DNA of 64,000 nt from Candidatus Omnitrophota bacterium. GTDB taxonomy: Bacteria > Omnitrophota > Gorgyraeia > Velamenicoccales > Velamenicoccaceae. Position 1 is the stretch's first letter. Every line of letters begins with the position of its first letter. A program made the translations under genes and the position numbers. The stretch spans positions 11,758 to 75,757 of the forward strand of contig DMEU01000011.1 of NCBI GenBank assembly GCA_003451585.1, given 5' to 3'. The notes below the pieces were generated by a model. It was not told where the DNA came from and did no database searches. It was given only the letters and a program-made list of their open reading frames with translations. Shown here piece after piece: positions 26,326 to 34,602 of the stretch.

Positions 26326-27195
26326 GTGAAGATCGTAAAAAAGATATCCCTGCTTCGGAAGGACCTGACTTTACTGCGGCGTAAAGGGGGCCGAATCGGT
26401 TTTGTCCCTACTATGGGTTATCTGCACGAAGGGCACCTCTCTTTGGTGCGCCAGGCCAAAAAAGACAATGACATAGTTGTAGTGAGTATTTTTGTAAATC
26501 CTCTCCAATTCGCGCCGAACGAAGATTTCCGGCACTACCCAAGGGACCTAAAGAGGGACGCAAAGTTGTTGAAGGGGTTTTGTGATATTCTTTTTGCGCC
26601 TTCTTCTGATGAATTATACCGTAAAGATTTCTGTTCATCGGTAGAGGTCAAGGGTACGGACGAGGCGCTCTGCGGCTTATCGCGCAAAGGGCATTTCACA
26701 GGCGTGTCGACGGTGGTGGCAAAACTTTTCAATATTGTCTTAGCCGATAATGCCTATTTTGGGCGCAAGGACGCCCAGCAGGCTGCAGTCATTAAGAAGA
26801 TGGTTTCTGATCTGGATTTCCCGGTCAAGGTACATGTATTGCCTATTGTGCGAGAAAAAGACGGTTTGGCTATGAGCTCAAGGAATACATATTTGACTAT
26901 AGAAGAGAGAAGACAGGCAGTGGTCTTGTTCCAGGCATTGAGATCCGCCGAAAGGATGGCGGCTGGCGGAATAAGGGATTCTGCTAAAATACGCCAGGCC
27001 TTGGAGGATTTTATAGGCCACACTCCTTCAGCGCGCATTGATTATATAGAGATAGCGGATGCCAGGACGCTCGCTCCGCTTGCCAGAATAGAAAAAGATG
27101 CCTTGTTGCTCTTGGCGGTTTATATTGGAAAGACCAGGCTTATAGATAATACGTTATTAAAAGTAAAGAAGCTGGCAGTTACCAGTGGTTACTAA
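26326..27195 (+). CDS. panC: Pantothenate synthetase
   Basis: Joins pantoate and beta-alanine with ATP. 289 residues starting at GTG 26326, with AAAGGA upstream. The HIGH-type motif PTMGYLHEGHLSLV is at about 26-39, FVNPLQFAPNEDF near 61, KDAQQ near 149 and MSSRNTYL (KMSKS-like) near 184. The last codons (VTSGY-stop) lie inside the following repeat, so the C-terminal tail may be repeat-derived. panB and panD are not in the window. Confidence 0.95.
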   Translation: MKIVKKISLLRKDLTLLRRKGGRIGFVPTMGYLHEGHLSLVRQAKKDNDIVVVSIFVNPLQFAPNEDFRHYPRDLKRDAKLLKGFCDILFAPSSDELYRKDFCSSVEVKGTDEALCGLSRKGHFTGVSTVVAKLFNIVLADNAYFGRKDAQQAAVIKKMVSDLDFPVKVHVLPIVREKDGLAMSSRNTYLTIEERRQAVVLFQALRSAERMAAGGIRDSAKIRQALEDFIGHTPSARIDYIEIADARTLAPLARIEKDALLLLAVYIGKTRLIDNTLLKVKKLAVTSGY

Positions 27196-27273
27196 CGGTT
27201 ACTATCGGTTACCAAGAAGTTTTCGTAACTGTTCGTAATTATTATTAACCAATAGTAACTGTAAGTAACTATA
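27176..27273. repeat. Decamer-period inverted repeat overlapping the panC end
   Basis: The motif GGTTAC recurs every ten bases in the left arm, and GTAACT recurs in the right arm with the same 10-nt step. The arms are reverse complements in style. This copy has the architecture of the heptad family but a different period. It supplies the panC stop codon and ends just before the next ATG. Confidence 0.7.
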
Positions 27274-27278
27274 AAATA

Positions 27279-28097
27279 ATGGCTACTAAAAAGCTGAAAA
27301 TCGGGATCGTCGGATGCGGTGCCATTGGCTCTACCTTGGCTGTATTGCTTCAGAAGAAGTTCGCCAAGAATATAAAAATTGTTGCTTTATGTGATATCGA
27401 TATGAAGCGCGCCCGGCTGCTCGCAGGAAAAGTTAAGGAGGCGGATGCAGTTTCTTTAGAAAAATTGATCAAGGCCAGTGATCTGGTGGTAGAGAGCGCT
27501 TCGGCGAAAGTTTCCTTTGAGATCGCTCAAAAGGCATTGTATGCAGGAAAAGAGGTTCTGGTGATGAGCGTTGGAGGCATACTTGGCAAGGAGAAGAGGC
27601 TTTTTGATCTGGCTGAAAAGAAGAAGACGAAGATATTTTTTCCTAGCGGAGCGGTATGCGGATTGGATGGGATACGTGCCTTATCTCTTTCAAAGATCAA
27701 AAAGATCACTTTAACTACGATGAAGCCGCCTCAAGGATTAAAAGGTGCCTCATATTTGTTAAAGCACAATATCAGCTTAGATGGCATAACCGGCGATAAG
27801 GTGGTTTTCCAGGGCAGCGCTATGGAAGCTGTACGAGCCTTTCCGCAGAATATCAATGTAGTCGCTGTGCTGAGCCTGGCGGCGAAAGGCCAGGTCATGC
27901 CAAGGGTTAAAATTGTAGCCTCTCGGTCTTTGAAGAGGAACGTGCATATTATCGAAGTAGATTCTGATGCCGCGCATCTAAAGATTAATTGCGAGAATGT
28001 ACCCAGCCCGGATAATCCGAGGACGAGTTACCTGGCTATTCTGTCGGCATTGGCAGTGATCGCCGGCATCTTGGACCCTGTCAAGATAGGGGCATGA
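27279..28097 (+). CDS. nadX: Aspartate dehydrogenase, NadX-like
   Basis: A 272-residue Rossmann dehydrogenase. The N-terminal GCGAIGSTLA motif binds NAD(P). The middle carries VESAS, SVGGILG and the SGAVCGLDGIRAL segment typical of L-aspartate dehydrogenases, which supply iminoaspartate for NAD synthesis or run as ammonia-dependent aspartate formation. No nadA, nadB or nadC is adjacent, so the pathway assignment rests on motifs only. Start ATG 27279 follows the decamer repeat without a ribosome binding site. Confidence 0.8.
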   Translation: MATKKLKIGIVGCGAIGSTLAVLLQKKFAKNIKIVALCDIDMKRARLLAGKVKEADAVSLEKLIKASDLVVESASAKVSFEIAQKALYAGKEVLVMSVGGILGKEKRLFDLAEKKKTKIFFPSGAVCGLDGIRALSLSKIKKITLTTMKPPQGLKGASYLLKHNISLDGITGDKVVFQGSAMEAVRAFPQNINVVAVLSLAAKGQVMPRVKIVASRSLKRNVHIIEVDSDAAHLKINCENVPSPDNPRTSYLAILSALAVIAGILDPVKIGA

Positions 28098-28099
28098 TT

Positions 28100-28182
28100 T
28101 TGAAAATAGAAAATGGAGCAAAAGGCCGCAATAGAAAATTTCTTCTCTTTTCTATTGTCTATTTTCCATTGCTCTATTTTTT
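28100..28182. repeat. Heptad inverted repeat before a small basic-protein gene
   Basis: The left arm has AAAATAG and AAAATGG units and the right arm TTCTATT, GTCTATT, TTCCATT and GCTCTAT. The arms pair imperfectly around TTCTTCTC. It overlaps nothing coding and leaves space for the strong ribosome binding site that follows. Confidence 0.8.
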
Positions 28183-28220
28183 TGTGAAACAAAAAAAATA
28201 AGGGAGGGGGGTGATTTTAG

Positions 28221-28469
28221 ATGGCACAGAAAGTTGCAAAGTTAGGCGTAAAGCGTGAGAAAGGGTATCTTTACTTCATCGATAAGGCTGGTGACGTTTC
28301 TTGCGCTCTGATGGCCAGAGGCAAAAAGAAGGGTGGTAAACCCAAGAAGGTTGCCAAGGCCGGTATTGAGAAAAAGAATGGTTTTCTTTATTTTCTCGAT
28401 AAGCAGGGTGATATTGCCTGCGCGAAACTCGTCAGAGGCGGAAAGAAGAAAAAAGCAAAAAAGAAATAG
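28221..28469 (+). CDS. Small lysine-rich protein with an internal duplication
   Basis: An 82-residue protein I cannot assign. It contains two near-identical modules, at about 4-34 and 43-75, each reading roughly KVAKxGxxxxxGYLYFxDKxGDxxCA followed by an RGxKK basic tail. By my count it has 23 lysines and 3 arginines. A very strong GGGAGGGGGG ribosome binding site and a following terminator suggest a separately expressed, abundant protein. The alternating hydrophobic pattern suggests a beta-hairpin per module with a nucleic-acid-binding tail, but that is inference. One Cys per module may pair or bind metal. Confidence 0.75.
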   Translation: MAQKVAKLGVKREKGYLYFIDKAGDVSCALMARGKKKGGKPKKVAKAGIEKKNGFLYFLDKQGDIACAKLVRGGKKKKAKKK

Positions 28470-28483
28470 TTTTAAAAGAAATA

Positions 28484-28536
28484 CCCTCACCGTCTGCCAA
28501 TGTATTTAAGGCTGGCGGTGAGGGGTCTGCTCCTTT
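28484..28536 (+). terminator. Terminator-like hairpin after the small basic protein
   Basis: CCCTCACCG at 28484-28492 pairs with CGGTGAGGG at 28516-28524 (9 bp), with a partly paired interior, and CTCCTTTTT follows shortly after. The T-run is about seven bases from the stem, so termination may be incomplete. Confidence 0.6.
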
Positions 28537-28565
28537 TTGGCCCCAGATCTCATATTTAATGCCTT

Positions 28566-30509
28566 GTGATGACAAACCTTAAAAATCGTTTTTATGTTTC
28601 CGGTGTTTTTCTGCGTAAGTTCTTATTCGGACGCGATCCAAGTGAGCTTATTTTGTCCGTTCTAATTGGTTTATATGTTGTCTTTTTTTCTGTCATTTCA
28701 TATTTAAAATTCGATTCGTTTTCCTATGGGGATTATGACCTGGCTTATTTTGACCAGATCATATGGAATATACTCCATGGTTCAGTATTTAGTTCGATAT
28801 TGGGCATTGTTTTTCTTGGTAACCATATGCAATTGATATGGTTTATTTTGGCTCCTTTTTATTGGTTGTTCCCTCATCCGTTGACACTCTTGTTCCTCCA
28901 GAGTCTTTTTTTAGGTGTGGCCGCTTATCCTTTATTCTTGCTAGCTAGGGGTTTTCTGGGATCAAGGTGGGGCACAGGGGTAGCACTTCTATACCTGTTA
29001 TATCCGGCCGTAGCCTTTTTGAACCTGTTCGAGTTCCATCCAAGCGCATTCCTGCCTTTGTTTCTCTTTAGCGCTCTTTATTTTTTTCACGCTAATAGAT
29101 TTACGTCTTTTTTGATATTTCTTTTTTTGGCCGTCTCGTGCCAGGAAAATATAGCGTTGGCCGCGCTAGGGATGGGTTTTTATGCGTTTTTTTCGCGACG
29201 CAGCTTGCGTTGGGTCATTGTGCCTGTGCTCTTCGGAGCCATATACCTCTTGGTTTCCATAAAGCTCATCATCCCCAGGTTAAACAATGATACCAGCCAA
29301 TTTTTTTCTCTATATCACCATTTAGGCGGGTCTGTCGGTGAGATCTTCGTCAATTTACTTAAGCACCCTGTCGCTATGGCGCGTTTTGCTTTATCCGGGC
29401 CCAGGCTGAGTTTTTTGGCCGATCTCTTCGGCCCTCTTTCTTTTGTGCCCCTCCTGGGCCCTTTGCCGTTATTGTCGGCATTGCCGTTGTTCGCTCAGCA
29501 TCTTTTATCGGCACGCATAACCCAGGTCATGATCCAATACCATTATACGGCTGAATTGATACCTTTTGTTTTTGCAGGCTTTATTTTCGGTATCAAAAAT
29601 CTATTGAAGTTGGACTTGGTCAAAAAGAACCAGCCGGCACTTATTTTGGCCTTGTCCGTTTTCTTCCTTGCGTTCAGCTATTTTAGAGGGCCTTATTTTC
29701 ATCTGCCGCGCATGGTTGGTACGGCCTTAAAGAAGGACATCTATGACCGTAATAAAGAGGATCTTTTGAAAAAGATCCCGCCTGACGCGCCTGTTATCGC
29801 TACTTTTGAGTTTTTGCCGCGCCTGACACATCGCAAAGAGCTGTATTCTTTTCACCACCAGTATACGGGGCGTTATACCTTATCTAATAATGCCTATCGC
29901 GTTCCCGATACCGTACGATACGCCCTTATTGATTTTAAAGACCCTTTGACATTCGGGAGTTTTTATCAGCCGGAAGGCTATAAGAATATTCAGGAATTGC
30001 TGGCTCGCGGGAAGTGGGGGGTGGTTGATGCCAGGGATTCGACTGTTTTATTCGTATTGGGTGTTTCCGATAAATACGGGTTATATCGCATACTGCAGGA
30101 AGAGCCTGAACCGCAGCATAAGATGAATGTGCCGGTCGATGATGACGTGGCGTTTTTAGGTTTCGATATCGAAGGCGCAAACAGGCATTTTTTTCATATT
30201 ACTTTTTATTGGGAGTCTCTAAGGGCGACGCAGAAGGATATCCATATTTTTATACATTTCACCGATGAGAATGGCAAGATAAGGCATGAAGTTGTCCGCC
30301 CTGTTTGTTATGGTATCTATCCTACCAATGCCTGGGTACCAGGCGAACGGATAAGAGAAGATGCTTATTTGACGATACCCCCTGGATTGCCTCCTGGGCG
30401 GTACAATATCTCTATGGGATTTTATGACTACAGGACGGGCACAGGTTTTTATGTTAATCCACGCGATGCCTTGGGAAGGGTCTTTTTGACACAGTCGGTT
30501 TTTGATTAG
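28566..30509 (+). CDS. DUF2079 polytopic membrane protein
   Basis: A 647-residue membrane protein with about a dozen hydrophobic segments in the first 390 residues and a C-terminal soluble region of about 250 residues. The N-terminal loop YGDYDLAYFDQIIWN and the later FEFHPSAF and CQENIAL motifs are those of DUF2079, a family placed near GT-C glycosyltransferases. The C-terminal region looks beta-rich (FLGFDIEGANRHFF and a jelly-roll-like ending). Starts at GTG 28566 or ATG 28569. It heads a surface-glycan gene group and overlaps no other gene. Confidence 0.75.
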   Translation: MMTNLKNRFYVSGVFLRKFLFGRDPSELILSVLIGLYVVFFSVISYLKFDSFSYGDYDLAYFDQIIWNILHGSVFSSILGIVFLGNHMQLIWFILAPFYWLFPHPLTLLFLQSLFLGVAAYPLFLLARGFLGSRWGTGVALLYLLYPAVAFLNLFEFHPSAFLPLFLFSALYFFHANRFTSFLIFLFLAVSCQENIALAALGMGFYAFFSRRSLRWVIVPVLFGAIYLLVSIKLIIPRLNNDTSQFFSLYHHLGGSVGEIFVNLLKHPVAMARFALSGPRLSFLADLFGPLSFVPLLGPLPLLSALPLFAQHLLSARITQVMIQYHYTAELIPFVFAGFIFGIKNLLKLDLVKKNQPALILALSVFFLAFSYFRGPYFHLPRMVGTALKKDIYDRNKEDLLKKIPPDAPVIATFEFLPRLTHRKELYSFHHQYTGRYTLSNNAYRVPDTVRYALIDFKDPLTFGSFYQPEGYKNIQELLARGKWGVVDARDSTVLFVLGVSDKYGLYRILQEEPEPQHKMNVPVDDDVAFLGFDIEGANRHFFHITFYWESLRATQKDIHIFIHFTDENGKIRHEVVRPVCYGIYPTNAWVPGERIREDAYLTIPPGLPPGRYNISMGFYDYRTGTGFYVNPRDALGRVFLTQSVFD

Positions 30510-30531
30510 TTACTACCTAATGCGAGGGCAA

Positions 30532-32223
30532 ATGCCAATTTTTTCAGAGGTAGGATGTAATCTTTGCGGAGCGGATAACTACGAAGTTCTCTTTAAGACT
30601 TATTCCGGGGATATGTCGGTAGGCGTTGATTCCCTGGAGATCACGGACCGTAATATCGATATCCATGCGCGCATTGTCCGCTGCCGTAAGTGCGGGCTGG
30701 TCTATGCCAATCCTCGGCCGCCGTTTGACCGTCTCTCATCCGATGATGTGACGCTGGCCCAGGGCAGCTATCCTGAAGAGGAGGCAGGCGCCCGTTTTGC
30801 AGCAAGGTCTGTCCTGAGAGCTTCGAAGAAATTCAAGAGGGCTGGAGGCGACTTGTTGGCGATAGGTTTCGGCGTAGGGTTTTTCTTGGATGAGGCCAAA
30901 AAGGACGGTTGGAACGCCTGCGGAGTGGAGTTTTCCAGGGCCTCTGCCGCATATGCGAAAGAAAAACTCCAGCTGGAAAATTTGATAGAAGGGCATTTCG
31001 ATCCATGCATGTTCCCCGCAGGGCATTTTGACCTTGTGGTTCTGAAGGATTCATTGGACCACCTGGAAGACCCCAGGGGTATCTTAGAGGGGGTCAGGCG
31101 TATTTTAAAACCATCAGGCCTGTTCTATCTCAACGCGCCCAATATAAACGGCCCTGTGAGCAGGCTGCTAAGATCGAAGTGGTGGGGTATAAAACATGCG
31201 CATCTTTATTATTTTACACCGCGGACACTGACGAAGATGCTGGATGCGGCAGGTTTCGTCCCTATGGCTTTAAGGCCATATGTGCGTGCCTATACCATTA
31301 AGTACTGGCTGCTTAAGATCGCTTTTTATAATAAGGACCTTTATCGTTTTTTATCTTTTTTCGAAAAGACAAGATTTGCCGCTAAGGTGCTTAAGTTGAA
31401 TCTCTGGGACAGGGTAGAGGTATTCTCTAGAAGGAGCCGGAGAATGGAATATTTGGATGAACTGGAATCTCCGGCAGCACCGGTTGAGAACAAGAGGATG
31501 AAAGTTATTGCGGTATTGCCGGCTTATAATGCCGCCAAGACCTTGAGCAGGACAGTAGCTGATATACCCAGGGAGTGTGTCGACGATATAATCCTGGTGG
31601 ACGATAACAGTAAGGACAACACCGTAGAAGTTGCCAGGGGGCTTGGGCTTAAGGTCTATGTCCATCAGAAGAACAAAGGTTACGGAGGGAACCAAAAGAC
31701 ATGCTATATCAAGGCGCTTGAATCGGGCGCGGATATAGCCGTCATGGTCCATCCTGATTATCAGTATGACCCCAAGGCGATCATCAGTCTGATCGAGCCT
31801 ATTGAGAACGGCAGGGCAGATGCTGTTTTCGGGTCGCGCATGATGAAGCGCGGTGCATTGGAGGGCGGTATGCCTCTGTGGAAGCATAATGCCAATGTTC
31901 TTTTGACGGCTTTAGAAAATGTGGTACTGGGGACTTATCTGACAGAATACCACTCGGGTTTTCGCGCCTACAGCGCCCGTTACCTAAGAAGTGTTGCCTT
32001 TGAAAAGAATTCGGATGGTTTTATATTTGATACGGAGATAATCGTCCAGGGGTTGTTCAAGCATATGCGCATAGAAGAAGTGCCTATCCGTACCAGGTAT
32101 TTTGATGAGGCGTCCACGATAAAATTGCTGCCGTCCGTCATATACGGCCTTGGGATAATCAAGACCATGGCAAAGGCCGTTCTTCATGAAAAAGGGCTTA
32201 TTCGTTTTAAACAATTTTTGTAA
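30532..32223 (+). CDS. Methyltransferase-glycosyltransferase (GT2) fusion
   Basis: A bifunctional protein of about 563 residues. Residues 1-60 form a zinc-ribbon-like region (CNLCG and CRKCGLVYANPRP). Residues 70-300 form a class I SAM methyltransferase (AIGFGVGFFLDEA motif I, KDSLDHLEDP). After a linker, residues 325-560 form a GT2 glycosyltransferase (VLPAYNAAKTL, ILVDDNSKDNT, MVHPDYQYDP with the DxQ-type metal site, GSRMMKRG). Starts at TTG 30502, ATG 30520 and ATG 30532 are possible; GAGGG before 30532 decides my choice. Likely role: building or decorating a surface polysaccharide or lipid-linked sugar. Confidence 0.8.
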   Translation: MPIFSEVGCNLCGADNYEVLFKTYSGDMSVGVDSLEITDRNIDIHARIVRCRKCGLVYANPRPPFDRLSSDDVTLAQGSYPEEEAGARFAARSVLRASKKFKRAGGDLLAIGFGVGFFLDEAKKDGWNACGVEFSRASAAYAKEKLQLENLIEGHFDPCMFPAGHFDLVVLKDSLDHLEDPRGILEGVRRILKPSGLFYLNAPNINGPVSRLLRSKWWGIKHAHLYYFTPRTLTKMLDAAGFVPMALRPYVRAYTIKYWLLKIAFYNKDLYRFLSFFEKTRFAAKVLKLNLWDRVEVFSRRSRRMEYLDELESPAAPVENKRMKVIAVLPAYNAAKTLSRTVADIPRECVDDIILVDDNSKDNTVEVARGLGLKVYVHQKNKGYGGNQKTCYIKALESGADIAVMVHPDYQYDPKAIISLIEPIENGRADAVFGSRMMKRGALEGGMPLWKHNANVLLTALENVVLGTYLTEYHSGFRAYSARYLRSVAFEKNSDGFIFDTEIIVQGLFKHMRIEEVPIRTRYFDEASTIKLLPSVIYGLGIIKTMAKAVLHEKGLIRFKQFL

Positions 32224-32242
32224 AAAATACAGGATGGCGGAA

Positions 32243-33184
32243 ATGGCATGTGGGCACAAGGATAGAAAGGAGTGGCGGGTCTGTAAGCAGGATGTATTAT
32301 ATGAGTGCCGTTCCTGCGGACTGGTCTTTCTTCCGGCAGGCTGCCAGGAACACAGTGCCGAGGCATTGTATGAGGATTATTATAAGAACGAGACAGGGGG
32401 CCGTTTTAATTATGGCCTTGAATACATCATCCGTATCTTTCGTTTTTTCAGGGCGCTAAAGATATTTTTATTGTGCCCAAAGGCAAAGAGCATTCTTGAT
32501 ATAGGCAGCGGCCGCGGCTTCATGCTTTATTACCTGAAAAAATTCTACGGTTATGAAACCGTAATAGGCACACAGATCTCTAAGAACGGGCTGGAGTTTT
32601 CAAGAAAACGCCTTGGGTTGGAGGTATACGGTAAGGACCTTCTGGATCTTGACCTGGGCGATTCCAGGTTTGACGTGATTTCGATGTGGCATGTCTTAGA
32701 GCATGTGCCTGCCCCGGAGCGCTATATTGAAAAGATATACAGCTCTTTAAAGCCGGGAGGCAAGCTTGTAGTCGAGGTGCCGAACCTTCGTTCATGGACG
32801 GCCGCTTTCACCGGGCCGTACTGGCTGGGGCTGGATTTGAAGTACCACCTGTATTTTTTTACCCCCCGCTCATTGGGCGGGCTATTGGAAAAATACGGCT
32901 TTCGGATAACGCTAACGCACACTTTTTCTTTGGAATATTCGATATTCATATCGGTCCAGAGCATCGTCAGTTTTTTAACGCGTTCAGACCAGGTATTTTT
33001 TGAATGGCTGCAAACAGGCAGGATGCGCCCTGCGATATTGTTACATATATTTTTGTTTCTTTTGCTGACACCGCTTTGTTTTTTAGCTAATATCCTTCTT
33101 TTCTTTTCAAAGAAGGGCGAGGTCTTGTTGATGGTCGCTGAGAAACCTGTTACTGGAGGCGCTGGCCTGGATCTACAGGCATAA
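32243..33184 (+). CDS. Class I SAM methyltransferase with N-terminal Cys motif
   Basis: About 313 residues. It opens with a Cys-rich stretch ending CRSCGLVFLPAG, parallel to the upstream fusion protein, followed by a SAM-binding ILDIGSGRGFML motif near residue 90, VISMWHVLEHVPAPE near 145 and LKPGGKLVVEVPN near 170. The C-terminus has a hydrophobic segment (residues about 270-300), so it may be membrane attached. ATG 32186, 32234 and 32243 are possible; AGGA eight bases before 32243 supports that start. It probably acts on a sugar or lipid in the same pathway as its neighbours. Confidence 0.78.
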   Translation: MACGHKDRKEWRVCKQDVLYECRSCGLVFLPAGCQEHSAEALYEDYYKNETGGRFNYGLEYIIRIFRFFRALKIFLLCPKAKSILDIGSGRGFMLYYLKKFYGYETVIGTQISKNGLEFSRKRLGLEVYGKDLLDLDLGDSRFDVISMWHVLEHVPAPERYIEKIYSSLKPGGKLVVEVPNLRSWTAAFTGPYWLGLDLKYHLYFFTPRSLGGLLEKYGFRITLTHTFSLEYSIFISVQSIVSFLTRSDQVFFEWLQTGRMRPAILLHIFLFLLLTPLCFLANILLFFSKKGEVLLMVAEKPVTGGAGLDLQA

Positions 33185-33188
33185 CAAC

Positions 33189-34589
33189 ATGGCCAAGGTC
33201 CTTTTCTTTAATCCCCCATCAAGAGAGAACGTTTACCTTAAGACAAACGTAAGTGTCGGGGCGCCGAGCTATCCTAATTTGACCCTGGCTACCCTGGCAG
33301 GCCATCTTGTTGCTAACCATAAGGTCAGGATCGTAGATCTTGATGTTGTGGGAGCCGTCCATGAGGACTTGTTCGATGCAATTGTTGATTTTTCGCCTGA
33401 TATCATAGCATCTTCCGCGAAAACCCCGGATTATTTTGCGGTCCGCGGCCTGATGCGTGAGGTCAAGAGGCGTTATCCTGGAGTAAAGACTATAGTGGGT
33501 GGCGTCCATGTTACAGCCTGCCCTGAAGATGCGGCTGGTGAACTATCCTTCGATATTGTCGTCCTAGGGGAAGGCGATACGGCTATCCTTGAGATCTTAT
33601 CCGTTGATGATCTTGGTAAGGTACCCGGGATAATCTACCGAAAGCCGGATTCCGGGGAGGTGGTTTTTACAGCGCCTCGCGGCCTTATTGAAGACCTCAA
33701 CAAGCTGCCTTATCCTGCCTGGGACCTTTTTGATCTAAGCCTTTACGAGAATTCCAGGTTGTCTTGCCGGCGCAATCCTGTCGGCCATATCGAAACCAGC
33801 CGTGGGTGTGCAGCACAATGTAATTTCTGTAATAAGCTTATCTTTGGCAGCAGGCCGCGTTCAAAAATACCCCAGCGGGTCGTAGATGAGATGGAGTATA
33901 TGCTGCGTTGCGGGTTTCGGGAGGTCCACGTTGCCGATGATAGTTTTACTCAGGATATCGGGCGCGCAAAGGAGGTCTGTAGGGAGATCTTAAGGCGCGG
34001 TTTAAAATTTCCATGGGCCCTTATCAATGGTATCCGCGTGAATATGGTTGATCTAGAATTCCTCTCCCTTGCTAAAAAGGCCGGCTGCTGGCAGGTCGGT
34101 TTCGGCATAGAAACAGGAGACCAGGAAGTCCTTAATAAGATCAGTAAGAACATTACGATCGCGCAGACAGAGAATGCCGTTAAACTCGCAAAAAAAGCCG
34201 GTCTGGATACGTTCGGTTTTTTTATCTTCGCCCTGTCCGGCGAGACGGAAGCCTCGATGAGGCGGACGATCTCTCTGTCCAAGCGGCTGCCCCTTGATAT
34301 GGCAAAATTCGATATATGTATCCCTTATCCGGGCACCCGTTATTATAACGAGCTTAAGGCGGAAGGGCGCATCAAGAGTTATGATTGGTCTAAGTATATC
34401 TGCCATCAGACAGAGGAGCATTTATTCGATCACCCCAATCTCCCATGGGAGACCATCGAGTCCTACTATAAAAAGGCCTTCAGGGAATTTTATTTGAGGC
34501 CGGGTTTTTTCTTCAGGCGTTTTTTGAGAAGCCTGCGCATGAACGATCTTATAAATGACATCCGGTATTTTTTGAGGTCTAAGTGGTGA
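33189..34589 (+). CDS. B12-binding-domain radical SAM protein
   Basis: 466 residues. The N-terminal 150 residues resemble a cobalamin-binding domain ([12 protein letters not shown], then VRIVDLDV and [14 protein letters not shown]), and the radical SAM domain carries the cluster ligands Cys207, Cys211 and Cys214 in [10 protein letters not shown]-terminal helical tail ends at the membrane-like [11 protein letters not shown]. This is the large BchE/P-methylase-like group, typically acting on lipids, sugars or cofactors. It follows the methyltransferase after four bases, so a role in the same glycan or lipid pathway is likely. The substrate cannot be told. Confidence 0.85.
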   Translation: MAKVLFFNPPSRENVYLKTNVSVGAPSYPNLTLATLAGHLVANHKVRIVDLDVVGAVHEDLFDAIVDFSPDIIASSAKTPDYFAVRGLMREVKRRYPGVKTIVGGVHVTACPEDAAGELSFDIVVLGEGDTAILEILSVDDLGKVPGIIYRKPDSGEVVFTAPRGLIEDLNKLPYPAWDLFDLSLYENSRLSCRRNPVGHIETSRGCAAQCNFCNKLIFGSRPRSKIPQRVVDEMEYMLRCGFREVHVADDSFTQDIGRAKEVCREILRRGLKFPWALINGIRVNMVDLEFLSLAKKAGCWQVGFGIETGDQEVLNKISKNITIAQTENAVKLAKKAGLDTFGFFIFALSGETEASMRRTISLSKRLPLDMAKFDICIPYPGTRYYNELKAEGRIKSYDWSKYICHQTEEHLFDHPNLPWETIESYYKKAFREFYLRPGFFFRRFLRSLRMNDLINDIRYFLRSKW

Positions 34590-34602
34590 GAGGCAAAAAA
34601 AT

